Source of the DNA: Microbispora hainanensis
Lineage (GTDB): Bacteria; Actinomycetota; Actinomycetes; Streptosporangiales; Streptosporangiaceae
Direction: 5' to 3'
NCBI RefSeq assembly: GCF_006874475.1
Contig: NZ_VIRM01000014.1
Coordinates: forward strand, 62,001 to 126,000
DNA length: 64,000 bases
How positions within the stretch are numbered: position 1 is the stretch's first letter; each line of letters opens with the position of its first letter. The notes beneath the pieces are model-generated. The model did not search any database, had not been told where the DNA came from, and was given only the letters and a program-made list of their open reading frames with translations. Positions 32,866 to 43,857 of the stretch are shown piece after piece. The position numbers and the translations under genes were made by a program.

Positions 32866-33357
32866 CTACAACAGGGCGAGCAGCCTGGCCCGGATCGCGG
32901 CGTAGTCGATGATCCCCGCGCAGTGCGTGGCGACCTCCCAGACGCCCTCACAGGCCAGCCGTACGACCTGAGAGGTCAGGGGGTCGGGCTCGTCGTCCAG
33001 GCCCTGCCGCATCCAGCGGTCCATCGCCTCGCGCAGCGGCGCGAGCAGTTCGGGGTCGCCGGCCGCACCCGTCACCACGGCCCATCGTCGCAGCCGGCCG
33101 GTCTCCACGGCCTCGAACGTCGCGGCGACGTACGCCCGGGTGTAGGTGCTCTCCGACTGCGCCTCGATCAGCGCGTCGAAGTCGGCGATCAGGCGCTCGA
33201 TCATGCCTTTGACGAGCGCGTCCTTGCTCGCGAAGTGATAGAGGAGACCGCCCTTGCTGACACCGGCGCGCTCGGCCACCGCCGCCAGGGTCAGGGCCTG
33301 GGCGCCCTGATCCTGCAGCAGGCCCTCGGCCGCGTCCAGCAGTTCGTCTCTCCTCAT
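32866..33357 (-). CDS. TetR-family transcriptional regulator
   Basis: A 163-residue TetR-type repressor. The DNA-binding domain is RDELLDAAEGLLQDQGAQAL followed by TLAAVAERAGVSKGGLLYHF and ASKDALVKGM. The ligand domain is short. The start ATG 33357 is supported by a -10, TACAGT, exactly seven bases upstream, implying a leaderless mRNA; a longer frame upstream crosses the operator and is unlikely. A perfect 14-base palindrome at 33370-33383 abuts the -10 and should be its own operator. The MFS gene lies 138 bases downstream on the same strand, so regulator and exporter are probably controlled together. Confidence 0.88.
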   Translation of the reverse strand: MRRDELLDAAEGLLQDQGAQALTLAAVAERAGVSKGGLLYHFASKDALVKGMIERLIADFDALIEAQSESTYTRAYVAATFEAVETGRLRRWAVVTGAAGDPELLAPLREAMDRWMRQGLDDEPDPLTSQVVRLACEGVWEVATHCAGIIDYAAIRARLLALL

Positions 33358-33364
33358 GACGTCT

Positions 33365-33370
33365 ACTGTA
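33365..33370 (-). promoter_or_regulatory. -10 element (TACAGT) of the leaderless TetR gene
   Basis: On the minus strand TACAGT (33370 to 33365) is followed by seven bases and the ATG at 33357. Confidence 0.5.
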
Positions 33371-33383
33371 CCGTCTGGACGGT
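33370..33383. promoter_or_regulatory. palindromic TetR operator
   Basis: ACCGTCTGGACGGT is two perfect six-base arms around a two-base centre, extended by outer ACT/AGT positions two bases out on each side. It directly overlaps the end of the TetR -10 and sits 78 bases before the divergent cysteine desulfurase start. Autoregulation is the obvious reading. Confidence 0.65.
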
Positions 33384-33460
33384 TAAGTTGCGACTCGTGC
33401 CCGTGTTCTCCATCGGCCCGGATACGCTTGGTGGGCTGAATCACGTTTCTGGGAGGGGCC

Positions 33461-34615
33461 GTGGGAGCTGCTTATCTGGACCATGCCTCGACCACGCCGA
33501 TGCTGCCCGAGGCGATCGAGGCGATGACCGCCCAGCTCGGTCAGGTCGGCAACCCATCGTCCCTGCATGCGGCGGGCCGCCGGGCCCGCCGGGTAGTCGA
33601 GGAGTCGCGTGAGACGATCGCGTGCGCGCTCGGCGCCCGCCCCAGCGAGGTCGTGTTCACGGCCGGTGGCACCGAGGCCGACAACCTCGCGATCAAGGGC
33701 CTGTTCTGGGCGAGGAAGCGGTCCAGGATCCTGATCAGCTCCGTCGAGCACCACGCCGCCCTCGACCCCGCCCACTGGCTCGGCGACAACCACGGCGCCC
33801 GGGTCGAGCTGCTGAAGGTGGACGAGCGGGGCCGGGTGCATCCGGAGACGCTGCGCGAGGCCATCGCCCGCGACCCGGACGACGTGGCCCTGGTGAGCGT
33901 CATGTGGGCCAACAACGAGGTGGGCACCGTGCAGCCGGTGCACGTGCTGGCCGGCATCGCCCACGAATACGGCATCCCCTTCCACACCGACGCGGTGCAG
34001 GCGGTCGGTCAGCTCCCGGTGTCGTTCGCCGAGTCCGGCGTGGACGCCATGACCGTCTCCGGCCACAAGGTCGGCGGTCCCGTGGGCGTCGGGGCGCTGC
34101 TGCTGGCCCGGGGCGTCGATCCGGTGCCCGTCCTGCACGGCGGCGGGCAGGAGCGCGACATCCGCTCCGGCACCCTGGACGCGCCGGCCATCGCCGGGTT
34201 CGCCATGGCGGTCGAGACGGCCGTCGCGCGGCAGCCCGCCACGGCCAAGCGGCTGTCGGCGCTGCGTGACGACCTGATCGAGCGCGTACGGCTGGCCGTG
34301 CCCGACGTCGTGCTGAACGGCGACCCGGTGAACCGGCTGCCCGGCAACGCCCACTTCTCGTTCCCCGGCTGCGAGGGGGACGCCCTGCTCATGCTGCTCG
34401 ACGCCAAGGGCGTGGAGTGCTCCACGGGCTCGGCCTGCTCGGCCGGGGTCGCCCAGCCGTCCCACGTGCTGCTCGCCATGGGCCAGGACGGCGCGCGCGC
34501 CCGCGGCTCGCTGCGGTTCTCCCTCGGCCACACCTCGGTGGAGGAGGACGTCGACAGGGTCGCGGGGGTCATCGGGCACGTGGTCGAGCGCGCCCGCCGC
34601 GCCGGCCTGTCATAA
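33461..34615 (+). CDS. cysteine desulfurase (NifS/IscS-like)
   Basis: A 384-residue PLP enzyme that removes sulfur from cysteine as an enzyme-bound persulfide. [20 protein letters not shown] is the typical N-terminus. The PLP lysine is in [12 protein letters not shown], and the active cysteine loop is [19 protein letters not shown]. In related actinomycetes this gene lies close to mnmA, as here (2.8 kb away), so it is a likely sulfur donor for tRNA 2-thiouridine. The GTG at 33461 has GGGAGGGG upstream. It is divergent from the TetR gene. Confidence 0.93.
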   Translation: MGAAYLDHASTTPMLPEAIEAMTAQLGQVGNPSSLHAAGRRARRVVEESRETIACALGARPSEVVFTAGGTEADNLAIKGLFWARKRSRILISSVEHHAALDPAHWLGDNHGARVELLKVDERGRVHPETLREAIARDPDDVALVSVMWANNEVGTVQPVHVLAGIAHEYGIPFHTDAVQAVGQLPVSFAESGVDAMTVSGHKVGGPVGVGALLLARGVDPVPVLHGGGQERDIRSGTLDAPAIAGFAMAVETAVARQPATAKRLSALRDDLIERVRLAVPDVVLNGDPVNRLPGNAHFSFPGCEGDALLMLLDAKGVECSTGSACSAGVAQPSHVLLAMGQDGARARGSLRFSLGHTSVEEDVDRVAGVIGHVVERARRAGLS

Positions 34616-34735
34616 CCTCACCTGATCGTCCCCTGATGCCCGTGTCTCGATGACTTCCCGGTCTTCTGTGGCTTTCCGGTCTTCCGGGGGGACCAGGCCG
34701 GAGACGCCCGGGCCCGGTGCGTCGGGGAGCCCCGC

Positions 34736-35290
34736 CTATCGGGCCGTACGGCGCAGCAGCGCCCGCTGCAGGCGGAGGAACGCGCGGATGCGCTGTGACG
34801 AGCGCAGTTGCTCCAGGCGGGTCTGGAGGCGGTCGCCCACGTCGACGAGCAGGTCCGCGTCCGCGAAGCGCTCGACCTCCGGGAACATCTCGAGTTCCTC
34901 GTCCAGGTGGGCGTGTGACACCAGCACGTCGTGCAGCACGCCCAGCTCCCGGTCGAACCGCTCGCGGCTCGGGTCGGCGCGCACGAACGCCGCGAGCTGG
35001 TCGGTGAGCTGGCGGTGCTCGGACCAGGCCGCCGCGATGGCCGGAGTGATGTCGCGCACGGCGGGATAGAAGATGTCCTCCTCGATCCGTTCGTGCATCC
35101 ACAGCTCGTCGAACAGCTCGTCGGCGAGCGCCTGCCGCCGTCCGGGCTCCGAGCGCGGCGTCTCCGTCAGCTTCCGCAGGAGACCCCGCAGCACCTCGTG
35201 GTGCTCCACGAGCACCCGCGTCGCCGTCTTCCGCTCCTGCCGGGCGGGCGCCTCCCGCACCTCCGTGAGCGCCGATGACCTTCTCCTCAC
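34736..35290 (-). CDS. hemerythrin-like domain protein
   Basis: A 184-residue protein with hemerythrin HHE-type metal ligands spread over four helices: LVEHHEVLRGLL, ELWMHERIEEDIFYPAV, AWSEHRQLTDQL and LVSHAHLDEELEMFPEV. It would bind a di-iron centre and sense or handle oxygen or nitric oxide. The GTG at 35290 overlaps the stop of the Rieske gene in a GTGA, so the two are translationally coupled. The N-terminus (MRRRSSALTEVREAPARQER) is basic and cytoplasmic. The C-terminal 30 residues are Arg/Leu-rich. Confidence 0.83.
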   Translation of the reverse strand: MRRRSSALTEVREAPARQERKTATRVLVEHHEVLRGLLRKLTETPRSEPGRRQALADELFDELWMHERIEEDIFYPAVRDITPAIAAAWSEHRQLTDQLAAFVRADPSRERFDRELGVLHDVLVSHAHLDEELEMFPEVERFADADLLVDVGDRLQTRLEQLRSSQRIRAFLRLQRALLRRTAR

Positions 35291-36207
35291 GGCTGCACCT
35301 CCTGCTGGTGGACCAGCGCGCTGCCGGGAGGCGCGGTGGCCGCGACCGGCGCTCGGCGCACCTCGATCCACCCGTCGCGTATGCGGGTCTGGAAGCACGG
35401 CGCCGGTGCGGTGGCCGGGCCGTTCAGGCTCTCCCCGCTGGACAGCTCGAACTGGGAGCCGTGCCAGGGGCAGGTGAGGGCGCCGTCCCGGAGCCAGCCG
35501 TCCGACAGCGGGCCGCGCAGGTGCGGGCAGGCGTTCTCCAGAGCGTGGACGCGGCCGTCCGCGCGGACCAGGACGACCTCCACGTCGCCCGCCCGCACCC
35601 GGCGGGGGCTGCCGTCGGTCAGGTCGCGCTCGGCCAGCACGCGGGTGAAATGGCGCGGGTCGAGCCGCCTGACGGTCTGGTCGACCCCGATCTGGTGGCG
35701 GAAGACGAGCGTGCCGCCCAGGAACCCGCTGACCATGATCAGGGGATAGCCGAGCAGGGCGGCGAGCCGTCCCCGAAGGTCGTGTCCCCGGCCCCGCTGC
35801 AGCCACGACCAGCCGTACAGGCCGAGGGCGAGCGTGTTGAGCGCGCCGTGGACCATGCCGATGCGCCGGGCGTTGTCGTGCGTGTACTGCCAGTCGTGCA
35901 GGCCGGTCGCCATCGCGGCCAGCGCACCCGCGATGCCGACTCCCACGGCCGTGCGCGCCGCCCGCTTCTGACCGGTGAGGTCCAGGACCAGCGCGGTCGT
36001 CCAGGACCCGATCGGGATGTCGGTGAGCGTCGGGTGGAGCGGGTGCCCCAGCCAGACGCCGTGCAGGAGGCCTCGGGCGCGGCCTTGGGTGACCCCGAGA
36101 AGGTTCTCGGCGAAGGCGAGGCCGTGTTCGAGCCGATGACCGGGCCGGTCGAGCCGGCCGTCGCCTTCGATCGCGTTCAGCATCCGGTCCAGTGTGCGCT
36201 GAGCCAT
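35287..36207 (-). CDS. DUF2231-like membrane protein with C-terminal Rieske [2Fe-2S] domain
   Basis: A 306-residue fusion. The N-terminal part has HGVWLGHPLHPTLTDIPIGS, a hallmark of DUF2231 membrane proteins, and about four hydrophobic segments. The C-terminal part is a Rieske domain with CPHLRGPLSDG and CPWHGSQFELSSGE supplying the two Cys and two His ligands. It probably transfers electrons at the cytoplasmic membrane. ATG 36207 (MAQRTLDRMLNAIEG) is my choice; the frame is open to 36315, but that stretch is low-complexity. The coupled hemerythrin gene suggests a joint oxygen/redox function. Confidence 0.82.
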   Translation of the reverse strand: MAQRTLDRMLNAIEGDGRLDRPGHRLEHGLAFAENLLGVTQGRARGLLHGVWLGHPLHPTLTDIPIGSWTTALVLDLTGQKRAARTAVGVGIAGALAAMATGLHDWQYTHDNARRIGMVHGALNTLALGLYGWSWLQRGRGHDLRGRLAALLGYPLIMVSGFLGGTLVFRHQIGVDQTVRRLDPRHFTRVLAERDLTDGSPRRVRAGDVEVVLVRADGRVHALENACPHLRGPLSDGWLRDGALTCPWHGSQFELSSGESLNGPATAPAPCFQTRIRDGWIEVRRAPVAATAPPGSALVHQQEVQP

Positions 36208-36341
36208 GCCCGACCCCAGTCCCGTCGCCGGATCGGCCCCGCAGCCTGCGGGAACGGGTGGAACGCGGGCGCTCGCCCGCGCATCGCGTCTTATCGCGGG
36301 GTGCCCGCCCGTCATGGCGTGAAACGCGCTCTATTCCCAGC

Positions 36342-37382
36342 TCAGGTCAGGAAGTGGGCCACCGCGCTCCAGGAGGGGTCCTCGGCCACGTCGACGCGGG
36401 CGCGCCCCTCCTTCCACCCGGCGGCGACCTCCTCGACCACGGGCGGCACGGCCGCCGCGGGGTCGGCGTAGACGTGCATCACCCGGCTGCGGTCGGCGCT
36501 CAGGTGGGCCACCAGGACGGCCGAGCCGAGCGCGGCCAGCCGTTCGTTCAGCCGCTCCTCGAACTCGCGCAGCGCGTCCAGGGAGGCCCCTGCGGGCAGC
36601 CCGTCGCCGTCGGCCTCCCGGTAGGGCAGGGTGACGGTGATGTGCTGGTCGAACAGCGGGAAGTCGACCGGCCTGAGGGGATAGCGAGCGGCGGCGGTCA
36701 GCCGGCCGCCGGTGGCGGTGTGGCCTTCGAGGAGCGCCCACTGCTCCTCCTTGAACTCCTCCGCCACCTCGGCGACGACCGAGGGCAGGTGGATCGCGGG
36801 GAGCGCGTCGATCGGCTCGAACTCGGCGGCCACGATCTCGCCGACCCAGCGGGCCACCTCGTCCTCGCCCAGCAGCCAGTCGAGCGCGAGGAAGGCCGCC
36901 TCGGTGCGGGTGTCGTCGTCGACGTCGGGGAAGATCGGGTGGAAGGCGGTGACGTCCACGCGCGGCGAGCCGGGCGGCACGCGCAACGCCACCACCAGCC
37001 GGTCGAGCCCGAACTCCCGCCCGCCGACGTCGACCGTCAGATCGGCGGCCTGCGGGTTCGCCTGCCGCGACGGATAGAACTCCCACATCGCGTCCGCGGG
37101 AGGCGCGGCCAGGGCCCACCGGTGGGCGAACGGCCGCAGCTCCGGGTCGTTCGACGCGCTGACGACCAGGGCGTTCACCGCCATGCGGCCGGGGGCGATC
37201 TCCCAGACGAGGGACGGATGAAGGGCGGTGACGGCGGGGCCGATCATCTCGAACAGGGCCTCGGGGTCCTCCGCCTCGACGTGCGCGTCGATCTGGGGAC
37301 GTGCCTCGTCCCACCAGGCCCAGAAGGCCGCGATGGCCTCGGCGGGGTCGGCGGACTCGCTCTTGCGCCCGAACAGTCGCAT
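36342..37382 (-). CDS. hypothetical protein
   Basis: A 346-residue soluble protein starting MRLFGRKSESADPAEAIAAF. It has a Trp-rich N-terminal segment (FWAWWDEARPQIDAHVEAED) and a middle with FPDVDDDTRTEAAFLALDWL and GEDEVARWVGEIVAAEFEPI. A C-terminal part resembles small DUF695-like domains (EFEERLNERLAALGSAVLVA). No catalytic motif, signal or membrane segment is seen. GGGAGG lies upstream of the ATG. It is divergent from mnmA with 76 bases between. I do not recognise a function; the DUF695 hint is weak. Confidence 0.7.
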   Translation of the reverse strand: MRLFGRKSESADPAEAIAAFWAWWDEARPQIDAHVEAEDPEALFEMIGPAVTALHPSLVWEIAPGRMAVNALVVSASNDPELRPFAHRWALAAPPADAMWEFYPSRQANPQAADLTVDVGGREFGLDRLVVALRVPPGSPRVDVTAFHPIFPDVDDDTRTEAAFLALDWLLGEDEVARWVGEIVAAEFEPIDALPAIHLPSVVAEVAEEFKEEQWALLEGHTATGGRLTAAARYPLRPVDFPLFDQHITVTLPYREADGDGLPAGASLDALREFEERLNERLAALGSAVLVAHLSADRSRVMHVYADPAAAVPPVVEEVAAGWKEGRARVDVAEDPSWSAVAHFLT

Positions 37383-37443
37383 GACCCCGCATCCTCCCAG
37401 CCCGCCCGCCCCGATGCCAACGCGGGCGCGGCACGGCGGGCGG

Positions 37444-37449
37444 TAACCT
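37444..37449 (+). promoter_or_regulatory. -10 element (TAACCT) before mnmA
   Basis: TAACCT is nine bases before the ATG at 37459 and no Shine-Dalgarno is present, so a near-leaderless mRNA is likely. Confidence 0.35.
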
Positions 37450-37458
37450 CGAAGTGTT

Positions 37459-38544
37459 ATGGGTTCCACACGAAAGCTTCGCGTCCTCGCGGCCATGTCC
37501 GGCGGGGTCGACTCCGCGGTGGCCGCCGCCCGTATCGCCGAGGCGGGGCACGACGTGACCGGCGTCCATCTGGCGCTGTCGTCCAACCCGCAGTCCTACC
37601 GCACCGGCGCGCGCGGGTGCTGCACGCTGGAGGACGCCCGCGACGCCCGCCGGGCGGCCGACGTCATCGGCATCCCCTTCTACGTGTGGGACATGGCGGA
37701 ACGGTTCCACCGCGACGTGGTCGACGACTTCGTCAGCGAGTACGCCGCCGGGCGCACCCCCAACCCCTGCCTGCGCTGCAACGAGAAGATCAAATTCGAG
37801 GCGGTGCTCGACCGGGCGCTCGCGCTCGGCTTCGACGCCGTCGCCACCGGCCACCACGCGCGGCTGGAAGACGGTGTGCTCCGGCGCAGCGTCGACGACG
37901 CCAAGGACCAGTCGTACGTGCTGGGCGTGCTCACCCGTGAGCAGCTCGCGCACGCGATCTTCCCGCTGGGCGGCTCGACCAAGGCGCAGGTGCGCGAGGA
38001 GGCCGCGCGGCGCGGGCTGACCGTCGCCGACAAGCCCGACAGCCACGACATCTGCTTCATCGCCGACGGCGACACCCGGGCGTTCCTCGCCGAGCGGCTC
38101 GGCGCGGCCGAGGGGCCGATCGTCGACGCGCTCACCGGCCGGGTGGTCGGCAGCCACCAGGGGGCGTACGGCTTCACGGTCGGGCAGCGCAAGGGCCTGC
38201 ACATCGACCGTCCGGCCGCCGACGGCAGGCCGCGCTATGTGCTGTCGATCGAGCCGGTGTCCAACACGGTCACGGTCGGGCCGCGCTCCTCCCTGGAGGT
38301 GACCTCCATCGCGGCGGAGCGGCCGGTGTGGAACGGGCCGCTGCCGGAGCCGTACGAGCCGATCACCTGCACGGTGCAGCTGCGGGCGCACGGCGAGGTG
38401 TACGGCTGCCGCGCCCAGGTGTCCGGCGGCGAGCTGCACATCCAGCTCGACCGCCCGGCGACCGGCGTCGCGGCGGGTCAGGGGGCCGTCCTGTACGACG
38501 GGGACGTCGTCATCGGCTCCGCCACGATCGCCTCGGCCGTCTGA
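37459..38544 (+). CDS. mnmA: tRNA-specific 2-thiouridylase
   Basis: MnmA/TrmU, 361 residues. It activates U34 of the tRNAs for Lys, Glu and Gln with ATP and replaces oxygen with sulfur. The PP-loop is [19 protein letters not shown]. The first catalytic cysteine is in [19 protein letters not shown] and the second in [12 protein letters not shown]. The sulfur probably comes from the cysteine desulfurase encoded upstream. The methionine synthase and ligA genes follow, as in other actinomycetes. Confidence 0.95.
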   Translation: MGSTRKLRVLAAMSGGVDSAVAAARIAEAGHDVTGVHLALSSNPQSYRTGARGCCTLEDARDARRAADVIGIPFYVWDMAERFHRDVVDDFVSEYAAGRTPNPCLRCNEKIKFEAVLDRALALGFDAVATGHHARLEDGVLRRSVDDAKDQSYVLGVLTREQLAHAIFPLGGSTKAQVREEAARRGLTVADKPDSHDICFIADGDTRAFLAERLGAAEGPIVDALTGRVVGSHQGAYGFTVGQRKGLHIDRPAADGRPRYVLSIEPVSNTVTVGPRSSLEVTSIAAERPVWNGPLPEPYEPITCTVQLRAHGEVYGCRAQVSGGELHIQLDRPATGVAAGQGAVLYDGDVVIGSATIASAV

Positions 38545-38545
38545 A

Positions 38546-39178
38546 CTACGACAGTTCGACGGAGTCCCCGACCGGGATCCGGCGGAAGTCGGCCTTCTGC
38601 TTCCCGGCCTCCATGCCGAGCCAGTTGTCGATCAGCGTCGCGCCGATGTCGTTGACGAGCCCGTCATGCGTGGAGTAGGCCCGCGCCGGACGGAGATAGC
38701 GCAGATACATGATCATCTCCGCCCCCTTGAGCCACGGTGCGTTGGTCGGCACGAGCAGCGTGGGCACGTCCGTGCCCGGCGGCGTGAGGGCGTCACCGGG
38801 ATAGAACACCTCGTCGTCCATGAAGAAACCGACGTTCTGCACGGGCAGGACGTCGGGCAGGTTGATCGCGTGCCACTCGCCGACCGCACGCACCCGGAAG
38901 CCCGCCGTGTCGAAGGCGTCCCCGTGGGTGACCACCTGGACCTTCGCCGGGATCTGGCCGAGCTGGTCGGCGACGGCCTGGCAGGTGTACACCTCCAGGT
39001 TCGGGCTCGCGTCCTTGAACAGGTTCACGTCGACGTGGTCGAAGTGCTCGTGCGTGATCAGCACGGCGTCCGCGCCGTCGAGAAGCCCTTGACCGCTGAA
39101 CGCGCCGGGGTCGATGACGAGGGTCCGCCCGTCCTTCTCCAGCCGCCAGCACGCGTGACCGAGTTTGGTGAGTTTCAT
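38546..39178 (-). CDS. metallo-beta-lactamase-fold hydrolase
   Basis: A 210-residue MBL-fold protein. It starts MKLTKLGHACWRLEKDGRTL, has the zinc motif HEHFDHVD (HxHxDH), a downstream Asp in VFYPGDALTPPGTD and a His in YSTHDGLVND. It belongs to the UlaG/UPF0173-like group of small hydrolases; the substrate is unknown. The gene ends two bases after the convergent mnmA stop. The ATG at 39178 is exactly seven bases from a -10, TAGCTT, which overlaps the -10 of the divergent methionine synthase gene. Confidence 0.87.
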   Translation of the reverse strand: MKLTKLGHACWRLEKDGRTLVIDPGAFSGQGLLDGADAVLITHEHFDHVDVNLFKDASPNLEVYTCQAVADQLGQIPAKVQVVTHGDAFDTAGFRVRAVGEWHAINLPDVLPVQNVGFFMDDEVFYPGDALTPPGTDVPTLLVPTNAPWLKGAEMIMYLRYLRPARAYSTHDGLVNDIGATLIDNWLGMEAGKQKADFRRIPVGDSVELS

Positions 39179-39184
39179 AATCCC

Positions 39185-39191
39185 TAAGCTA
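39185..39191. promoter_or_regulatory. shared symmetric -10 for two divergent leaderless genes
   Basis: The seven bases TAAGCTA read TAAGCT on the plus strand (39185-39190), seven bases before GTG 39198. On the minus strand they read TAGCTT (39191 to 39186), seven bases before ATG 39178. Both genes would have leaderless mRNAs from overlapping -10 elements, which must exclude each other at any one moment. Confidence 0.6.
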
Positions 39192-39197
39192 GTCACC

Positions 39198-40202
39198 GTG
39201 AGCGAGTATCCGTGGAGCGAGGCCACGGCCACAGGGGTGGGGTCCTATCCGGGCGAGGATCATCTGGAGGCGGTCAGAACCGCCTTCGGTGAGCTGCCCA
39301 TGCCCTACCTGCCCGAGCTGCCCGCCCGCGGCGTCGGCGCCGACATGATCGGCCGTACGGCGTCGCTGCTGGTCGAGCTGCCGGTCGAGGTGCAGCCGTC
39401 CGGCTGGCGGCTCGCCGACCGGCCGGGGCGGGATTTCAAGCGGGCCAGAGACCATCTCGTGCGCGACCTCGACGGGCTGGAGGAGGTCTCCCAGGGCTAC
39501 GAGGGGCCGTTCAAGATCCAGGCGTGCGGGCCGTTGACGCTGGCCGGGGCGATCGAGCTCAGGCACGGCGACAAGGTGCTCGCCGACGCGGGAGCCGTAC
39601 GCGACCTGACCGAGTCGCTGGCCGAGGGGCTGGCGCAGCACGTGGCGGACGTGCGGCGGCGGATTCCGGGGGCCGACCTCGTCGTCCAGATCGACGAGCC
39701 GGGGCTGCCCGGGGTGCTCGCGGGCACGGTGCCGACCGCGTCGGGCTTCGGGCGGCTGCCCGCCGTCGAGTCACCCGTCGCGGCCGAACGGCTGAAGGCC
39801 GTGCTGTCCGCGCTGGCGCCCGCCTTTCCCGTCGTGCACTGCTGCGCGCCGGACGTGCCGTACGAGGTCATCCGTACGGCGGGGGCGCGGGGCGTGTCGG
39901 TGGACGCCGCGCTGCTGCGCCGCCGGGACGAGGACCAGATCGGGGAGACGATCGAGAAGGGACTCGCGGTGTTCCTCGGCGTCGTGCCGGGCACCGACAC
40001 CCGGCTCGCCGACGTCGGGGGGGTGGCCAAGCCGGCGGTCGAGCTGTGGCGCCGGCTCGGGTTCCCGCCCGCCCGGCTCGCCGAGCAGGTCGTGCTCACC
40101 CCCGCCTGCGGCCTGGCCGGGGCCTCGCCCGCGTACGCCAAGGCGGCGCTGGCCCGGTGCCGGGAGGCGGCCCGGGTGCTCCGGGAGGACCCCGGCGAGT
40201 GA
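39198..40202 (+). CDS. short MetE-like methionine synthase
   Basis: A 334-residue protein of the cobalamin-independent methionine synthase / UROD-like fold, about half the length of classical MetE and equivalent to its C-terminal catalytic part. The start VSEYPWSEATATGVGSYPGE is the usual one for the actinobacterial short form. Likely zinc ligands are in VVHCCAPDVPYEV and LTPACGLAGASP. Its methyl donor is not known. The short form is standard next to ligA in actinomycetes, so it is not a truncation. The GTG follows a -10 by seven bases. The 13 bases containing the stop are repeated three times. Confidence 0.85.
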   Translation: MSEYPWSEATATGVGSYPGEDHLEAVRTAFGELPMPYLPELPARGVGADMIGRTASLLVELPVEVQPSGWRLADRPGRDFKRARDHLVRDLDGLEEVSQGYEGPFKIQACGPLTLAGAIELRHGDKVLADAGAVRDLTESLAEGLAQHVADVRRRIPGADLVVQIDEPGLPGVLAGTVPTASGFGRLPAVESPVAAERLKAVLSALAPAFPVVHCCAPDVPYEVIRTAGARGVSVDAALLRRRDEDQIGETIEKGLAVFLGVVPGTDTRLADVGGVAKPAVELWRRLGFPPARLAEQVVLTPACGLAGASPAYAKAALARCREAARVLREDPGE

Positions 40203-40236
40203 CGGCGCTCAGTGACGGCGCTGAGTGACGGCGACC
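40198..40236. repeat. 13-bp tandem repeat (x3) starting at a stop codon
   Basis: AGTGACGGCGCTC, AGTGACGGCGCTG and AGTGACGGCGACC run head to tail. The first copy contains the stop codon of the methionine synthase gene, so each copy holds a TGA. Confidence 0.8.
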
Positions 40237-40448
40237 GGCCCGAGCACAGGCGGACAAAAGGGAATGAAAGTGGGCTGCAAGCGGTCTACCGTAATTCTCG
40301 ATCGCTCCTGCAGCGAGGGGCCGCGCGGTCTGGAGCGGCCCTGTCGCCGAGCGGTCCGGCGGGAGTCGCCCACGTCCTCGGTGCGGCTCCCGCCCCCGTC
40401 CATCGCGAACTGTCGGTCGCCGGAGATACGGTTGCCCTGGGTGTCTGA

Positions 40449-42902
<2,454 letters not shown>

Positions 42903-43123
42903 GCCGCACCTCCCAAAACCGCCGAGGCAGCGCCGGCGGGATCCGGGGCGCCATGAGACCCTGTCTCTTGGCACCGAGTTCACGGGCGGTTTCACGGGCG
43001 GTGCCCCTTACCGCCAGGCGGCGAGCAACTCCTCGGGGCCTCGATGCGCGACGCTCGGCAGGCCGTTCTCGGCCGTCGGCTCGTTCTTACGTAGATGCGA
43101 TCTAACGTAGACGTGATCTTACA
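42903..43123. other. 221-base gap after ligA with a possible gene remnant
   Basis: No intact gene. The minus strand has a short open stretch ending at 43011 that reads like a protein C-terminus (PSVAHRGPEELLAAWR then stop), but it has no start codon and a TAA just upstream. It may be a fragment of a lost gene divergent from the PhzF remnant. A 17-bp direct repeat occupies the right end. Confidence 0.4.
43089..43123. repeat. 17-bp imperfect direct repeat, operator-like
   Basis: Two copies of ACGTAGA-(T/C)G-(C/T)-GATCT-(A/T)-A lie side by side. The first is nearly palindromic (TACGTAGAT GCG ATCTAACGTA), as expected for TetR- or MarR-type operators. The regulator is not in the window. Confidence 0.5.
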
Positions 43124-43728
43124 TTGTCAAGGCGTCTGCGGCTTGGACGCGGGGGAATGCTCGACGCCGCCGGTCTGGACGACGCGGACATGCTCGCCGT
43201 CGCCGCCGAGGTGGGTCACCCGGAGACGGCCTTTCTGAGCGAGGCTCCCGCAGGTCTCACCGACGCCGGTCGGACGTTCACCATCCGCTATTTCAGCCCG
43301 AAGCGGGAGGTGCCGTTCTGCGGGCACGCCACGGTGGCGTCCGCGGTCGCGCTCGCCGAGCGGATCGGCCCAGGTGGCCTGGTCTTCGAGACGAAGGCGG
43401 GAACCGTACCCGTCGACGTGGCGGCGGACGACGACGGCGTGCTGTGGGCGACGCTGACCAGTGTGGATCCGTACGTCGAGCCGGTCGGAGAGCTCGACGT
43501 GGCGCAGGCGCTCGACGCGCTGAGGTGGCGGATCCGGCCACCGGGGCCGCCGCGGCCGCTTTCGGCGCGTACCTGCGGGAGCTCGGCAAGGCCGGTCCCG
43601 CTGCCGTGCTGACCCTGCACCAGGGCGTCGACATGGGACGGCCCGGCCTGCTGCGGGTGGAGCTGCGGGACGGGGACACCAGGGTCCGGGTGTCCGGCGC
43701 CGCGGTGCCCGTTGCGTCCGAAGGCTGA
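43124..43728 (+). pseudogene. broken PhzF-family (phenazine biosynthesis-like) gene
   Basis: Frame 1 encodes LDAAGLDDADMLAVAAEVGH and RYFSPKREVPFCGHATVASA, clear PhzF N-terminal features including the GHATVAS signature. It then runs out of family sequence after about residue 130. A second frame resumes with DPATGAAAAAFGAYLRELGK and HQGVDMGRPGLLRVEL, the PhzF C-terminus, and stops at 43728. About 100 central residues are missing, and the usual GNPAGVV near the N-terminus is also lost. It has therefore suffered at least a frameshift and deletions, and no functional isomerase can be made. Confidence 0.8.
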
Positions 43729-43850
43729 TCAAGCTCGCCCGCGAGCGCCTCACGAAGGACGACCCGCCTGCTTCACGTCCAAGGCCGAGGCGGCGATGCG
43801 CCGGTGATCGACTTGGCCGCTTTCGGCCTCGTGGAGATTCCGTCCTGACA
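43729..43850 (+). pseudogene. possible further gene remnant
   Basis: One frame ends DAPVIDLAAFGLVEIPS then stop at about 43850, which looks like a genuine protein C-terminus. Other frames nearby give LARERLTKDDPP and FTSKAEAAM, as though one gene has been split by frameshifts. No start codon or family could be recognised. It fits the decay seen in the adjoining PhzF remnant. Confidence 0.35.
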
Positions 43851-43857
43851 TGCCGAA

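Noticed and set aside
39198-40202. Truncated metE pseudogene
   Set aside because: The half-length methionine synthase next to ligA is the regular form in actinomycetes; the frame is intact and has a proper promoter.
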